Assembly: GCA_050633325.1 (NCBI GenBank)
Contig: JBOEGH010000005.1
Location: forward strand, 62,001 to 126,000
Length of the DNA stretch: 64,000 nt
Source: UBA1672 sp050633325
Lineage (GTDB): Bacteria > Pseudomonadota > Alphaproteobacteria > Micavibrionales > Micavibrionaceae
Direction: 5' to 3'
Shown: positions 16,835-26,988 of the stretch, one piece after another
Layout of the letters: every line of letters begins with the position of its first letter
How positions within the stretch are numbered: position 1 is the stretch's first letter
The notes under the pieces: model-generated
Told to the model about the DNA's origin: nothing
Database searches by the model: none
The model's input: only the letters and a program-made list of their open reading frames with translations
Made by a program: the position numbers and the translations under genes

Positions 16835-17716
16835 CTAAGCACTTTTAAAACGTGCGATATTCAAGAAATCTTCAACTGTTAGGTTTTCTGCGCGCAATTG
16901 CGGATCGATTCCAAGTGATTCTATTGCAGGCATATAATCTTTCAGGCTGGACCTAATCATCTTGCGTCTTTTATTAAATGCCGCAGCACTTAATTTTTCC
17001 AAATCTGAAAATGTCGGTTCATTATCAGATAAAACTTTGGGCGATAAATGCACCACAGCAGACATCACCTTAGGTGGTGGAGTAAAAGCAGAAGGTGGCA
17101 AATCATATATTACACTCGCCTTACACAGCCATTGAGTAATTATAGATAAACGACCATAAGCTTTAGATCCGCTGTTCGCGACTATTCTATCTGTCACCTC
17201 TTTTTGAAACATCAATGTCATTGATTTATAAGCGCCACTATTATTTCTTATCTGCTTTAACCATGAAATAAGCAAAGGCGTAGCAATATTGTAAGGAAGA
17301 TTAGCCACAATAACACGTGGTGAATCAGACATAAGCGTAAGGTCTTCTTTCATCGCATCACATTGCAAAACTTCTAAATCACCGCCAGATGCAGATACCA
17401 AGCCACCTAACGCGCCAACAGCGCGCTTGTCCAGCTCTAACGCCCTTACCTTTTCTACCTGACTTTTCAAAAGAGAGCGCGTCAAGCCACCAGGCCCCGG
17501 ACCAATCTCAAACGCATGAACACCGCTCCAATCATCACCATCGCGCAACATTGCTTCGCGCACAATTTTATCGGTAATATTCATATCAAGCAGAAAATTC
17601 TGCCCCAGAGCCTTTTGCGCACTTAAGCCATGATCGGCTATCACATCTCTTAATGGTGGCAAAGATTCTACAGACTTAACGCGCGCAATGTTCTCGGGTG
17701 ACTGGCTATCTGCCAT
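16835..17716 (-). CDS. rsmA: 16S rRNA (adenine1518-N6/adenine1519-N6)-dimethyltransferase RsmA (KsgA)
   Basis: 293 residues. Motifs in order are LGQNFLLDMNI (motif X), EIGPGPGGLTRSLL (SAM loop), and VIVANLPYNIATPLLI with the catalytic NLPY. The tail FNKRRKMIRSSLKDY is typical. It dimethylates two adjacent adenines near the 3' end of 16S rRNA during 30S maturation. It starts two bases after the surA stop, so the two are co-transcribed and probably coupled. pdxA, usually between surA and rsmA, is absent. Confidence 0.95.
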   Translation of the reverse strand: MADSQSPENIARVKSVESLPPLRDVIADHGLSAQKALGQNFLLDMNITDKIVREAMLRDGDDWSGVHAFEIGPGPGGLTRSLLKSQVEKVRALELDKRAVGALGGLVSASGGDLEVLQCDAMKEDLTLMSDSPRVIVANLPYNIATPLLISWLKQIRNNSGAYKSMTLMFQKEVTDRIVANSGSKAYGRLSIITQWLCKASVIYDLPPSAFTPPPKVMSAVVHLSPKVLSDNEPTFSDLEKLSAAAFNKRRKMIRSSLKDYMPAIESLGIDPQLRAENLTVEDFLNIARFKSA

Positions 17717-17718
17717 AA

Positions 17719-18672
17719 CTAGACGCGAACCTCAACGAAAGACGCTGCTTTCAAATCCATCAGATGACGCATTTGCAGCTTCTCAAGGCGCTCCGCCCCC
17801 AGTGAGTAATAAATTTGATCACGCGAAGGCATTGTATCCTCGGTTAATGTACGAATATCGCGCAAAAACATAATGTGATACCCTCTTAAAGTTTTAATAG
17901 GCTTGCTAACTTGGTTTTTCTTAATTGCCTGCAAACCAGTCAACAGCTCCTCAGAGATTTGACTCTCTTGCAACCAACCTGTATCGCCGCCCTTTACTGC
18001 ACCTGCGGATCTTGAGAATTGTTGCGCCAATTTAAAGAAACTTGCTTTACCAGACTTAATTTCCCTCACTAAACGATCTGACAACTGCTTAACTTGCTTT
18101 TCAGAATTTTTACCATCAGTAGGAATAAATATTTCTGCCGTTAAATATTCTTTAGATCCGACCTTTGCCTTAATACGATCCAGCACATCATCAACATCGC
18201 GGTCAGAAACCACCACTCTTGGGCGCAAACGTGCCTGTACGACCTTACCCCATGCAACTTGCGCCTCTATTTGTGCATACATAGTAGAAACATCAATCCC
18301 GCCACGTCTCAACATAGACTTAAATTTATCAACCGTAGACTTATTCTGTGCAGCAATCTTTGCAAACCCAGCCTCAATTTCTGCGCGTTCAATTTGTATA
18401 TCCATTTTGCGCGCTTCTTGCAGCATAAGTTGCTCATTAATCAAGTTATTAAGGACTTGAGGAATCATCCGCGCACGTATTTCTTTACTGTTTTTAAGGC
18501 CAGAGGAAGCCAATATCAGCTTCATACGCTTGTTTAAATCACGCCCTGATATTGCATCATCATTCACAACTGCAATAATTTCTTGCGTAGCAGCAAAAGA
18601 GTTTTTAACCGGCTGCCCCACAATTGAAAAAGCCAACACAAACATAACGAATAAACGAATACAAAAAGTCAT
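17719..18672 (-). CDS. surA: Periplasmic peptidyl-prolyl isomerase/chaperone SurA
   Basis: 317 residues. Signal peptide about 1-28 (MTFCIRLFVMFVLAFSI, cleavage after SFAA). The SurA N-terminal chaperone helices contain IIAVVNDDAISGRDLNKR and QVLNNLINEQLMLQEA. There is one parvulin domain (about 195-300: GKASFFKLAQQFSRS, KGGDTGWLQ, VSKPIKTLRGYHIMFL), where E. coli SurA has two. It assists folding of outer-membrane proteins. It heads the surA-rsmA unit. Confidence 0.88.
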   Translation of the reverse strand: MTFCIRLFVMFVLAFSIVGQPVKNSFAATQEIIAVVNDDAISGRDLNKRMKLILASSGLKNSKEIRARMIPQVLNNLINEQLMLQEARKMDIQIERAEIEAGFAKIAAQNKSTVDKFKSMLRRGGIDVSTMYAQIEAQVAWGKVVQARLRPRVVVSDRDVDDVLDRIKAKVGSKEYLTAEIFIPTDGKNSEKQVKQLSDRLVREIKSGKASFFKLAQQFSRSAGAVKGGDTGWLQESQISEELLTGLQAIKKNQVSKPIKTLRGYHIMFLRDIRTLTEDTMPSRDQIYYSLGAERLEKLQMRHLMDLKAASFVEVRV

Positions 18673-18703
18673 TTTATTTTGTTCCTTAAAAATACAATAT
18701 TAA

Positions 18704-19666
18704 TTAAGCACTTTGCTCTACTGCAAATCGCCCGCCTGATTTATACGTCTCTAAATATGACGGTAATACCAAATCCATAGACTTCGGATGAACATCAAAA
18801 ACACCGATACCCATGGCTTTTTCATCCACGACACTGTCAGTCTTCAGACTATCAACTTGATCAGGCGTCAAAATTGGCTTAGGCCAGTACTTCAAAAAAG
18901 CCGCCTCAAACTTTGCAATACCAAAAGGAACGGATAATAGCTTTTTGGTACGCCCCGTATACTTAAACAGCTTTTGATAAATATCTTTTAAAGTCACAAT
19001 ATCCGGACCACCTATTTGAAATAGCTTTCCTTCGAACTTACCACAGCTATCAAACAAGCACTCCATCACAACATCTGCAACATCGCCGACATAGACAGGC
19101 TGCATTCGCACTTCACCGCCACCTATTAGTGGCAAAAATGGTGCAAAACGTGCAAGTTCAGCAAATTTATTAAAGAAATCATCATCCTGACCAAACATAA
19201 CCGCAGGACGCAATATAACCGCATCAGAAAAGTTAGTGCGAACAGCGTTTTCACCATCATATTTTGTTTGCGCATATTTGGAAACACCAGTGTCACATCC
19301 TAAGGCAGAAATATGAACAAGCCTTGAGACACCTTCATCATCGCATGCCTTGGCTATCATTGCCGGGACATCCACATGCTCATGCTCAAACTTTGCACGC
19401 TTTTTGCGTTCATATAATATTCCGACACAATTAACAACAAAATCAGATTCTCTAATAACGGCACTGATACTTCCAGGATCAGAATAATCGCATTGCACCG
19501 GAACGACCTGCCCCACTGCACCACATGTCTTGAGAAAATTTGCCCGTTCAGGCACACGTGTCGCAATTTTAACCGTAACACCGCGCGCGGCCAACCTACG
19601 AACAACCTGCCTTCCAAGAAAGCCTGTCCCACCAAACACAGTCGCAACTTTTTCTCTATGCGCCAT
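18704..19666 (-). CDS. NAD(P)-binding protein, complex I NDUFA9-like (extended SDR)
   Basis: 320 residues. It begins VATVFGGTGFLGRQVVRRLAARG, the dinucleotide loop. VVNCVGILYE, HISALGCD and KYAQTKYDGE follow, the last holding a Tyr-x3-Lys pair. The pattern matches the NDUFA9/39-kDa accessory-subunit group found in alphaproteobacteria. No other complex I gene is in the window, so assembly or quinone-linked roles are only inferred. It lies 31 bases upstream of surA on the same strand. Confidence 0.82.
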   Translation of the reverse strand: MAHREKVATVFGGTGFLGRQVVRRLAARGVTVKIATRVPERANFLKTCGAVGQVVPVQCDYSDPGSISAVIRESDFVVNCVGILYERKKRAKFEHEHVDVPAMIAKACDDEGVSRLVHISALGCDTGVSKYAQTKYDGENAVRTNFSDAVILRPAVMFGQDDDFFNKFAELARFAPFLPLIGGGEVRMQPVYVGDVADVVMECLFDSCGKFEGKLFQIGGPDIVTLKDIYQKLFKYTGRTKKLLSVPFGIAKFEAAFLKYWPKPILTPDQVDSLKTDSVVDEKAMGIGVFDVHPKSMDLVLPSYLETYKSGGRFAVEQSA

Positions 19667-19837
19667 AAATCATCCATATAATTTTATTGAGCATCTAATA
19701 TGAAACATTTTGACGCAGAACACAATAACAGGTGACTAAAACCAAAATCATTAACGGGGACAATTTACGCTTTTACAACAAAAATAAATAATATAATCTT
19801 CTGTTACCAAACCTAATAAGGATACGAATGTAATACC

Positions 19838-20584
19838 ATGATACAAAAAACCATATTTATAATCCTTATGCTTGTCATAGTCGGCATTTCAATCCAAGGC
19901 CTATATGCACAATACGGATCTAAAATGCCCAAAGTAAGTGCACCAGTCGTTGTTGAACTATATACATCACAGGGGTGCTCATCATGCCCACCCGCCGATA
20001 AGACGCTTACGATTTTATCAGAAAATGACAACATAATCACATTAGGGTGTCATGTATCATATTTCAACCATCTGCACTGGAAAGACACCCTATCCCAAGA
20101 TTTTTGTGACATGAGACAACATGGATACGCAGGAATGAAAGGGACAAAGAAAATATACACCCCACAAATGATTGTTAACGGTGGTGACGCATTTATAGGT
20201 TCACATAATGACAAGGTAGAGGCTGCACTAAAGAAAGCCGCAACAAAACCCATAAAAAACATTGAAATCAGCATAAAGGAAAAAGATCTAATCACCTTCT
20301 CGCTTCCTACTTTAGATAATGGTGATTACCATTTATGGGCATTTGGGTATAAAAAATTACATAAACAAGACATTAAAAACGGCGAGAACAACGGAAAATC
20401 TATAAATTACGCAAGCGCAGCCCTGAGCTATACCAATTTAGGAAAATGGAAAGGTGATGGCATTACACACAAATTCCCTATGCCCACATCCCTAATTGAA
20501 AATGAAAATCTGAACGGAATTGCTATATTTGCACAACAAGGTGGTTACGGTGAAATTATCGCTGCGGGTAAGTTAGATTTCTAA
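19838..20584 (+). CDS. DUF1223 secreted thioredoxin-like protein
   Basis: 248 residues. N-terminal hydrophobic segment about 4-24 (signal or anchor). The thioredoxin-like part opens VVVELYTSQGCSSCPPAD with a CSSC pair (Cys47, Cys50). The family signatures HVSYFNHLHWKD, YTPQMIVNG and a beta-rich C-terminal half follow. DUF1223 proteins are periplasmic and their role is unknown; a redox function is plausible. It converges with uvrD only six bases away. Confidence 0.88.
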   Translation: MIQKTIFIILMLVIVGISIQGLYAQYGSKMPKVSAPVVVELYTSQGCSSCPPADKTLTILSENDNIITLGCHVSYFNHLHWKDTLSQDFCDMRQHGYAGMKGTKKIYTPQMIVNGGDAFIGSHNDKVEAALKKAATKPIKNIEISIKEKDLITFSLPTLDNGDYHLWAFGYKKLHKQDIKNGENNGKSINYASAALSYTNLGKWKGDGITHKFPMPTSLIENENLNGIAIFAQQGGYGEIIAAGKLDF

Positions 20585-20590
20585 TGTCTT

Positions 20591-22828
20591 TTAATGTTTC
20601 TCAACAAAACTATCCATGACACGCTTTTTTCCACCATGCTCAAAAACAATGTCGAGCTTATGGCCATCAATATTTATGATCTTACCATAACCAAATTTGT
20701 CATGAAACACGCGATCACCACGCGTTAATATAGAACCATTATCATTCTTAACCTTACGATCAAGATTGTTGGTGGATGTTTTTGCCTTTGGCGTAAAGCC
20801 GCTAGAATCCCAATGCTTAGAACGCCCCGCCTGAACCATTCCGCTTTGTGTGTTACGGTCTATCAAGTCATCAGGGATTTCATCAATGAACCGCGCCGGA
20901 ACAGAACTGACCCAATTACCATATATACGTCTAGTAGATGCATGAGAAATAAATACACGCTTTCGCGCACGAGTAACGCCGACATATGCCAAGCGGCGCT
21001 CTTCCTCAAGACCTTTAACACCACTTTCATCCATAGTACGTTGAGATGGAAACAATCCCTCTTCCCAACCAGGAAGGAAAACATTATCAAATTCCAGCCC
21101 CTTTGCACCATGCAGGGTCATAATAGTCACAAATGAACCTGAGCTGCTGTCCTGATTTTCAAGCACCAAGGCCACGTGCTCAAGAAAATCTTGCATAGAA
21201 TCATAGCTCTGCATCCCACTAACAAGTTCTTTCAAATTCTCCACTCTACCGGGTGCTTCTGGCGTTTTATCAAGCTTCCACATAGACATGTAGCCCGACT
21301 CATCCAAAATCATATCTGCCAATTCTGCATGGTTCATACTGTCCATTAACGAACGCCAACGATCAAAATCATCCAACAGCTTCATTAATGTTGCTTTTAG
21401 CTTTGGTCTTAATTCATCCGTTTGGGTCAAATCCATAATCGCGCATTGCAAACTTATGTTTTTTGCACGCGCATACCCATATAAAGTATTGATAGTGGCC
21501 TTACCAATACCACGCTTCGGAGCGTTTACGATCCTCTCAAATGCAAGATCATCATCCTTTTGCACAACAACTCTAAAGTAAGCCAAGGCGTCTCGTATTT
21601 CCATTCTCTCGTAAAAACGAGGCCCACCAATCACCTTGTAAGCCACGCCCAGCTTAATAAATCTTTCCTCAAACTCGCGAGTTTGAAAACCAGTTCGCAC
21701 CAAAACTGCTACATCACTTAACGATACGCCGCGATCACCATTTACACCACGTTGCAATTGCTCGATCTCTTCGCCGACCCAACGCGCCTCTGCTTCACCA
21801 TCCCATAGGCCACATACCTTAACCTTGTCACCATCGCCTTGATCGGACCATAAAGTCTTACCCAAACGTGAACCATTATTCTCAATAATTGCGCCGGAGA
21901 CTTTCAAAATATTATTTGTTGATCGATAGTTTTGCTCCAACCTTACGATCTTTGCACCTTTGAAATCCTGTTCAAATTTCAAAATATTACCGACCTCTGC
22001 GCCACGCCAACCATAAATAGACTGATCATCATCACCAACACAGCATATATTACCTGTGCCTTGCGCCAGCAACCTCAACCACAGATATTGAGCCACATTT
22101 GTATCTTGATACTCATCAACCAATATATAACGAAAGCGTTGATGGTACTCATCCAACACAGATTGATTTTCCGGATTTTTCAAAATAGTAATCATATGGA
22201 GAAGCAAATCACCAAAATCACATGCATTAACCGCACGCAAACGCTCTTGGTATTTTTGATAAAGCAATGGAATTTTTCCATCTGCCACCTCATCAACATC
22301 GCTGGCAGGTACTTGAAAAGGCAACAGCCCCCTATCTTTCCATCTATCAATAATTCCTATGCAAGATTTAGGTGTCCATTTCTTCGTATCCACCCCTTCA
22401 ACTTCCATCAACTGCTTTAACAATCGCACTTGGTCATCAGGATCAAGAATAGTAAAATTACTGGATAGCCCCACCAGATCAGCATGCCTACGCAACATGC
22501 GTGCTGCTAATGAATGAAAAGTACCAAGCCACCATCCTTCAACAGGATGACCACCCATCATCTCACTTATACGCTCTTTCATTTCAAGCGCAGCCTTATT
22601 GGTAAAGGTAACTGATAATATTTGCGAAGGATAAGCACGAGCACTATTCAGTAAATGTGCCAAGCGAGTGGTAAGAACCCTTGTTTTACCAGTTCCCGCA
22701 CCCGCGAGAACCAACACCGCACCATCTAAAGTCTCAACCGCCTCACATTGTGGTGCGTTCAAAGTATCCAGATAAGGAAAACGCATATCATCTGACGGCG
22801 TCTCTTCAATTTCAAATATATCTTGCAT
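20591..22828 (-). CDS. uvrD: DNA helicase II, UvrD/PcrA family
   Basis: 745 residues. Superfamily 1A motifs are complete: Walker A LAGAGTGKTRVLTTRLA, Walker B ILVDEYQDTN, CVGDDDQSIYGWRGA, RLEQNYRST, MTLHGAKGLEFDNVFLPGWEEG and EERRLAYVGVTRA. The C-terminal domain (GDRVFHDKFGYGKIINID to the end) is the Tudor-like UvrD/PcrA tail that binds RNA polymerase. It acts in nucleotide excision and mismatch repair and in removing RecA filaments or stalled polymerase. Confidence 0.94.
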   Translation of the reverse strand: MQDIFEIEETPSDDMRFPYLDTLNAPQCEAVETLDGAVLVLAGAGTGKTRVLTTRLAHLLNSARAYPSQILSVTFTNKAALEMKERISEMMGGHPVEGWWLGTFHSLAARMLRRHADLVGLSSNFTILDPDDQVRLLKQLMEVEGVDTKKWTPKSCIGIIDRWKDRGLLPFQVPASDVDEVADGKIPLLYQKYQERLRAVNACDFGDLLLHMITILKNPENQSVLDEYHQRFRYILVDEYQDTNVAQYLWLRLLAQGTGNICCVGDDDQSIYGWRGAEVGNILKFEQDFKGAKIVRLEQNYRSTNNILKVSGAIIENNGSRLGKTLWSDQGDGDKVKVCGLWDGEAEARWVGEEIEQLQRGVNGDRGVSLSDVAVLVRTGFQTREFEERFIKLGVAYKVIGGPRFYERMEIRDALAYFRVVVQKDDDLAFERIVNAPKRGIGKATINTLYGYARAKNISLQCAIMDLTQTDELRPKLKATLMKLLDDFDRWRSLMDSMNHAELADMILDESGYMSMWKLDKTPEAPGRVENLKELVSGMQSYDSMQDFLEHVALVLENQDSSSGSFVTIMTLHGAKGLEFDNVFLPGWEEGLFPSQRTMDESGVKGLEEERRLAYVGVTRARKRVFISHASTRRIYGNWVSSVPARFIDEIPDDLIDRNTQSGMVQAGRSKHWDSSGFTPKAKTSTNNLDRKVKNDNGSILTRGDRVFHDKFGYGKIINIDGHKLDIVFEHGGKKRVMDSFVEKH

Positions 22829-22903
22829 GGATATAAACTAGGCCTTTATCACATATGTTTGCAATAGCCTGACAAAGAAAAATAAATTATATACCTACTG
22901 AAC

Positions 22904-23929
22904 TTAAGCGGACTTAACTTGGTTTCTTCCTGCTTGCTTTGCGTCATACATAGCTTTATCAACACGAACAACCAAATCGTCTTTTCCTTCGCCTTTTCTG
23001 TACTCACCAACTCCAGCGGAAAAGGTTATTTTGGCAATTACTTTACCTGTTACGCGATTAATAACTTCTTTTTTCTCAACCTCATTACGCAATAGCTCAG
23101 CAACCTTCATACCGCCTTGTATATTAGTTTCCGGCAGAAGTATCACAAACTCCTCTCCACCGTAGCGCACAACCAAATCACGTCCCTTAATACCAGCCTT
23201 CAATGTTCTTGCCACTAATTTCAGAACTTGGTCACCTACTTGATGTCCAAATGTATCATTAAAATCTTTAAATTTATCAATATCCAACAAAATCATACTA
23301 AACGTTTGGGTAGAAGATTCGTCTTTCGCAGCCTCAATCAAACGCCTAATTTCCTGATCAAAAGCCTTTCTATTTGAAAGACCGGTCAATTGATCTGTCA
23401 TCGCTTCTTTGCGTGCGATCTCTAAATCTTGGCGCATGTCTTCCATAGCTCTGGTCGAAAATTCCAGCATTTCTTCAAGATTTTTATTATAACTAATCAT
23501 TTCCTTGGTATCAGACATAATACCATTCAGCAAACCGTCAACATCGTCATATCCCGACTTAATCTTATCGCCGGCGACCTCTAATGTATGGTTAAATTGT
23601 TGTGTACGCTCTCTGGTGGAAACAATAACTTCATTAACACTCCCTATGGTCTTTTGTATCTGATTACCAGCCTCAGAGACCATTTCAACCTCGCGGCTAC
23701 CACTCAAGAAATTATAAAACACACTATAACATTGATCATCAGATAACTTACCACCACCTTCTGAAAGCAGAGAGTCCACTGCCTGAACCAGCTCAGAATC
23801 AGATTTGGAATAATAAACAAACCACAATTCATAATTTTCAGGAGTAGGTAAAAGGCCGTCACCCTTTATTCGTTTTAACGCTAAGTCTGCGAATTTTTTA
23901 GCAACATCTATTGACTGAACATGAGACAC
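22904..23929 (-). CDS. Diguanylate cyclase (GGDEF domain)
   Basis: 341 residues, soluble. Residues 1-170 are helical, with PTPENYELWFVYYSKS near the start, a region I know from other proteobacterial GGDEF proteins. The GGDEF domain covers about 172-340 with DQLTGLSNRKAFD, DIDKFKDFND and the active site RYGGEEF (GGEEF at 257-261). The inhibitory site five residues upstream is KGRD rather than RxxD, so product inhibition may be weak or absent. It makes c-di-GMP. It is transcribed alone. Confidence 0.9.
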   Translation of the reverse strand: MSHVQSIDVAKKFADLALKRIKGDGLLPTPENYELWFVYYSKSDSELVQAVDSLLSEGGGKLSDDQCYSVFYNFLSGSREVEMVSEAGNQIQKTIGSVNEVIVSTRERTQQFNHTLEVAGDKIKSGYDDVDGLLNGIMSDTKEMISYNKNLEEMLEFSTRAMEDMRQDLEIARKEAMTDQLTGLSNRKAFDQEIRRLIEAAKDESSTQTFSMILLDIDKFKDFNDTFGHQVGDQVLKLVARTLKAGIKGRDLVVRYGGEEFVILLPETNIQGGMKVAELLRNEVEKKEVINRVTGKVIAKITFSAGVGEYRKGEGKDDLVVRVDKAMYDAKQAGRNQVKSA

Positions 23930-24059
23930 GAGAAAACCACCATCTAGAGTAAAAATTCACCCTAAAATAGTAAATAGGAATACTCAAGAAAATTTTATTA
24001 TTAATTGTAATTATATTACGATTACACACAAAGAAATATAAATGAAAAGAGCGTGACCA

Positions 24060-25175
24060 CTAGACCTGCATTTGCATTTGCGTCAGCATTTCTGTAGACG
24101 GTTTATATTCAGATACACCAGTATCGGCGCCGATACCAGAAGACAGATCAGAAACACTCGCAAGAGATGCGTCATTTGCTGATATACCTACAGGCTTAAA
24201 CGATGATATACCACGCAAACCTTGTCCAGTAAGCTCCACGCTAATTGCATCTATCTTTTCATCAGACAAATCAAACGCAACATCCGCCCTATCCTCAAGG
24301 CTGCTGAGATTATCCTGAACCTTTTCAACAGCGGCTAAATCATTAGATAGCTGTTTAACTTCCGGAGTGTCTTCTATGTTTGTCTGTCCGGCCTCTATAT
24401 ATTCATCAACGCTCATGCCCTTATAGTCAAACTTACTTTGCGCACCTACATCCAACTTTACACTAGCGCCTGCGTTAGAATCCATAGCAGCTTCATTATT
24501 ACCTGAACTCGCATTACGCGCCAAAGAATCAGCCGCCAATGCCTCTAATTCTTTTTTGCTTAATTTTTTATCTTGGCTTTTCGCCTCATCAACAACAAAT
24601 GCAGCCTTTCCCATTACTGCAAATGTACCGCCACCAATAAAAGCATCAGCAACAATAGCAGCACCGGCAGTCAATTTATCAGAACCTTTTTGGGGACTCA
24701 TTTCCTCTTGCGCCAGACCATTACTAATACCACGATCAGCCGCCGCACTCTTTACCGCATCCGCTTGCTCGGACTTAAATTGTTTTAAATCAGCATCAGC
24801 ACGCGCAATAGTAGATTTTATATCTTTTTCCATTGTGGCTGCATTTTTTTGCATTTTACCACCATCCGCAACAGGACTTTGTGCACTACGGTCCAACTGC
24901 TTGGCATTATTACCATCTGTCTTATAAGAAGATTTAGGGGATATAGCCTGAAGAGGTGTTCTTTTTTTCGTATCACCAACCAACAATGACTGGGTAAATG
25001 TTGGTGTATTACGACCAAAGAAAGGATCAGCATTTTGAAAGCTCTCAGTCAGCTTCCCTGTGGAAAACATATTTTCCTCAGACGCGTCAGGAGAAAGGGA
25101 TTTCCCAAGCATAATATCCTTAGAGTGGACACCAGCCGACCTATTAAGACCTTTACTTTCAATACCTGTAGTCAT
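24060..25175 (-). CDS. Orphan low-complexity protein, 371 aa
   Basis: No family recognised. The protein has no cysteine and no tryptophan, and is rich in Ser, Ala, Lys and Asp. It looks largely disordered, with helical stretches (around 115-145 and 275-300). One hydrophobic glycine-rich segment lies at about 169-196 (TAGAAIVADAFIGGGTFAVMGKAAFVV), which could be a membrane or pore-like helix. It ends with a Met/Gln-rich TQMQMQV. There is no signal peptide. Such composition is seen in secreted or structural proteins, but no function can be given. It has its own gaps on both sides (130 bases downstream, 135 upstream). Confidence 0.6.
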   Translation of the reverse strand: MTTGIESKGLNRSAGVHSKDIMLGKSLSPDASEENMFSTGKLTESFQNADPFFGRNTPTFTQSLLVGDTKKRTPLQAISPKSSYKTDGNNAKQLDRSAQSPVADGGKMQKNAATMEKDIKSTIARADADLKQFKSEQADAVKSAAADRGISNGLAQEEMSPQKGSDKLTAGAAIVADAFIGGGTFAVMGKAAFVVDEAKSQDKKLSKKELEALAADSLARNASSGNNEAAMDSNAGASVKLDVGAQSKFDYKGMSVDEYIEAGQTNIEDTPEVKQLSNDLAAVEKVQDNLSSLEDRADVAFDLSDEKIDAISVELTGQGLRGISSFKPVGISANDASLASVSDLSSGIGADTGVSEYKPSTEMLTQMQMQV

Positions 25176-25310
25176 ACCAATTCACACCATTTCCAACTAT
25201 CCGTGGAGCTAAAAACACACATAACCCCATTATTATTTTTATTGCTTACCAACAGTATAACTCAAAACCATGAGAATATACAAATTAAATATGTGGCTAA
25301 CAAACAGGCC

Positions 25311-26837
25311 TTAAGAGCACACAGACATACGACGATAGCTCAAAGCCTCTGCGATATCCGCAGTTGATAGAACATCAGCGCCGCCGTTAAGGTCAGCAAT
25401 AGTGCGCGCAACCCTCAAAATTCGATAATAACCGCGTGCAGATAACTTCACCTTTTCCACCGCCTTGGTCAATATATCGCGTGTCTGGTCATTCATGGCC
25501 GTAACGCTGTCTAATATCTCACCTTGTGCATTCGCATTAACTAATGCAGAACCCTTCATATTCAAGCGCGTATAGCGGTCTTGTTGCAACTCACGTGCGG
25601 CCAACACACGCGCCGCAACTACTTCCGAAGTATCCCCCGTTACCGCATTTTGTAAATCAGATATTTGCACTGGTGGAACATCAACATGAATATCAATACG
25701 ATCCATTAACGGCCCAGATATTTTCGATTGGTAATCCACACCGCATCTTGGCGCCTTTGTACACTCCATATCCGAATCCCCCAAATAACCACAACGACAG
25801 GGGTTCATAGCCGCAACCAACTGAAATTTTGCAGGATAACGAATATGCGCATTCGCCCTCGCCACCAACGCATCACCGGTTTCCAACGGCTGTCTCAAAG
25901 ATTCCAGTGAAGACCTCGAAAACTCCGGCAACTCATCCAGAAACAACACACCATTATGCGCCAAAGATATTTCCCCTGGTTTAACCTTTTGCCCACCACC
26001 TATAAGCGCCGGTTGCGAAGCAGAATGGTGCGGATTACGAAACGGCCTGCGACGTACAAGTCCACCCTCAGGCAAGATGCCCGCCAAAGAATGAACCATT
26101 GATAGCTCTAATGCCTCTTTTGGTGATAAAGCAGGCAATATCGCAGGCAAACAACTAGCCAACATGGACTTACCGCTACCGGGTGCACCAACCATCAGTA
26201 AATTATGACCACCAGCAGCAGTAATCTCTAATGCACGCTTGGCCGTTTCCTGTCCCTTTACATGTGATAAATCTGGAATATCAAGAGCATTATCATTTGC
26301 AAGCATAGTGGTAGGCTGCCCCAAAATTTGCGTACCTTTAATATGGTTAATTAATTGCAGCAAATCATTAGGTGCAACAATATCCAGATCACCCGCCCAC
26401 GCAGCCTCACCACCACACTCCTTCGGGCATATTAAATTACGATCACCCTCATTCGCATGTATCGCCGCAGGTAAAACACCTGACACTGGACGAATCGATG
26501 CATCAAGAGATAACTCACCCAAAACAACATATCCGCTCAACTCGTCCTTTGGGATAATCTCCATTGCTCCCAAAACGCCCAATGCGATAGGCAGATCAAA
26601 ATGGCTTCCCTCTTTACTAAGATCTGCAGGGGCCATATTAACAGTCAACCTTTTAGGAGGTAACGACAACCCTAAAGCATGCAAAGCAGCGCGCACTCTC
26701 TCCTTACTCTCTGCCACGGCTTTATCAGGCAGACCCACAATGTTAAATGCAGGCAAGCCATTGGATAGCTGCACCTGAACGTCAACGGGCTTAACATCCA
26801 CACCCTGAAACGAAACCGTATTAACCCGCGCGACCAT
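25311..26837 (-). CDS. comM: YifB/ComM family Mg-chelatase-like AAA ATPase
   Basis: 508 residues from ATG 26837. The open frame extends to 26894, but an AAAGGTG ribosome-binding site and the family start MVARVNTVSFQG place the true start here. Order: N-terminal ChlI-like domain (GLPAFNIVGLPDKAVAESKERVR), Walker A VGAPGSGKSMLAS, Walker B VLFLDELPEF, a cysteine cluster CRCGYLGDSDMECTKAPRC, and a C-terminal helical domain. ComM is a hexameric branch-migration helicase used in natural transformation; many non-competent bacteria also carry it. Confidence 0.9.
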   Translation of the reverse strand: MVARVNTVSFQGVDVKPVDVQVQLSNGLPAFNIVGLPDKAVAESKERVRAALHALGLSLPPKRLTVNMAPADLSKEGSHFDLPIALGVLGAMEIIPKDELSGYVVLGELSLDASIRPVSGVLPAAIHANEGDRNLICPKECGGEAAWAGDLDIVAPNDLLQLINHIKGTQILGQPTTMLANDNALDIPDLSHVKGQETAKRALEITAAGGHNLLMVGAPGSGKSMLASCLPAILPALSPKEALELSMVHSLAGILPEGGLVRRRPFRNPHHSASQPALIGGGQKVKPGEISLAHNGVLFLDELPEFSRSSLESLRQPLETGDALVARANAHIRYPAKFQLVAAMNPCRCGYLGDSDMECTKAPRCGVDYQSKISGPLMDRIDIHVDVPPVQISDLQNAVTGDTSEVVAARVLAARELQQDRYTRLNMKGSALVNANAQGEILDSVTAMNDQTRDILTKAVEKVKLSARGYYRILRVARTIADLNGGADVLSTADIAEALSYRRMSVCS

Positions 26838-26988
26838 AAAACACCTTTGTTCACCTTTTGATCTTACTTTATTACACACAACCATAAAAAACAAAAGTCA
26901 CGTTAACAATTTATTCACCTTCACTAATTAAGAAGGAGATATGTGAGATGCATAAAGCGCACAGACATGAATTAATCAGGAGGCTGAA

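Noticed and set aside
26239..26778. 179-codon antisense frame within yifB/comM
   Set aside because: No ribosome-binding site or recognisable domain, and fully covered by a strongly conserved gene on the other strand.
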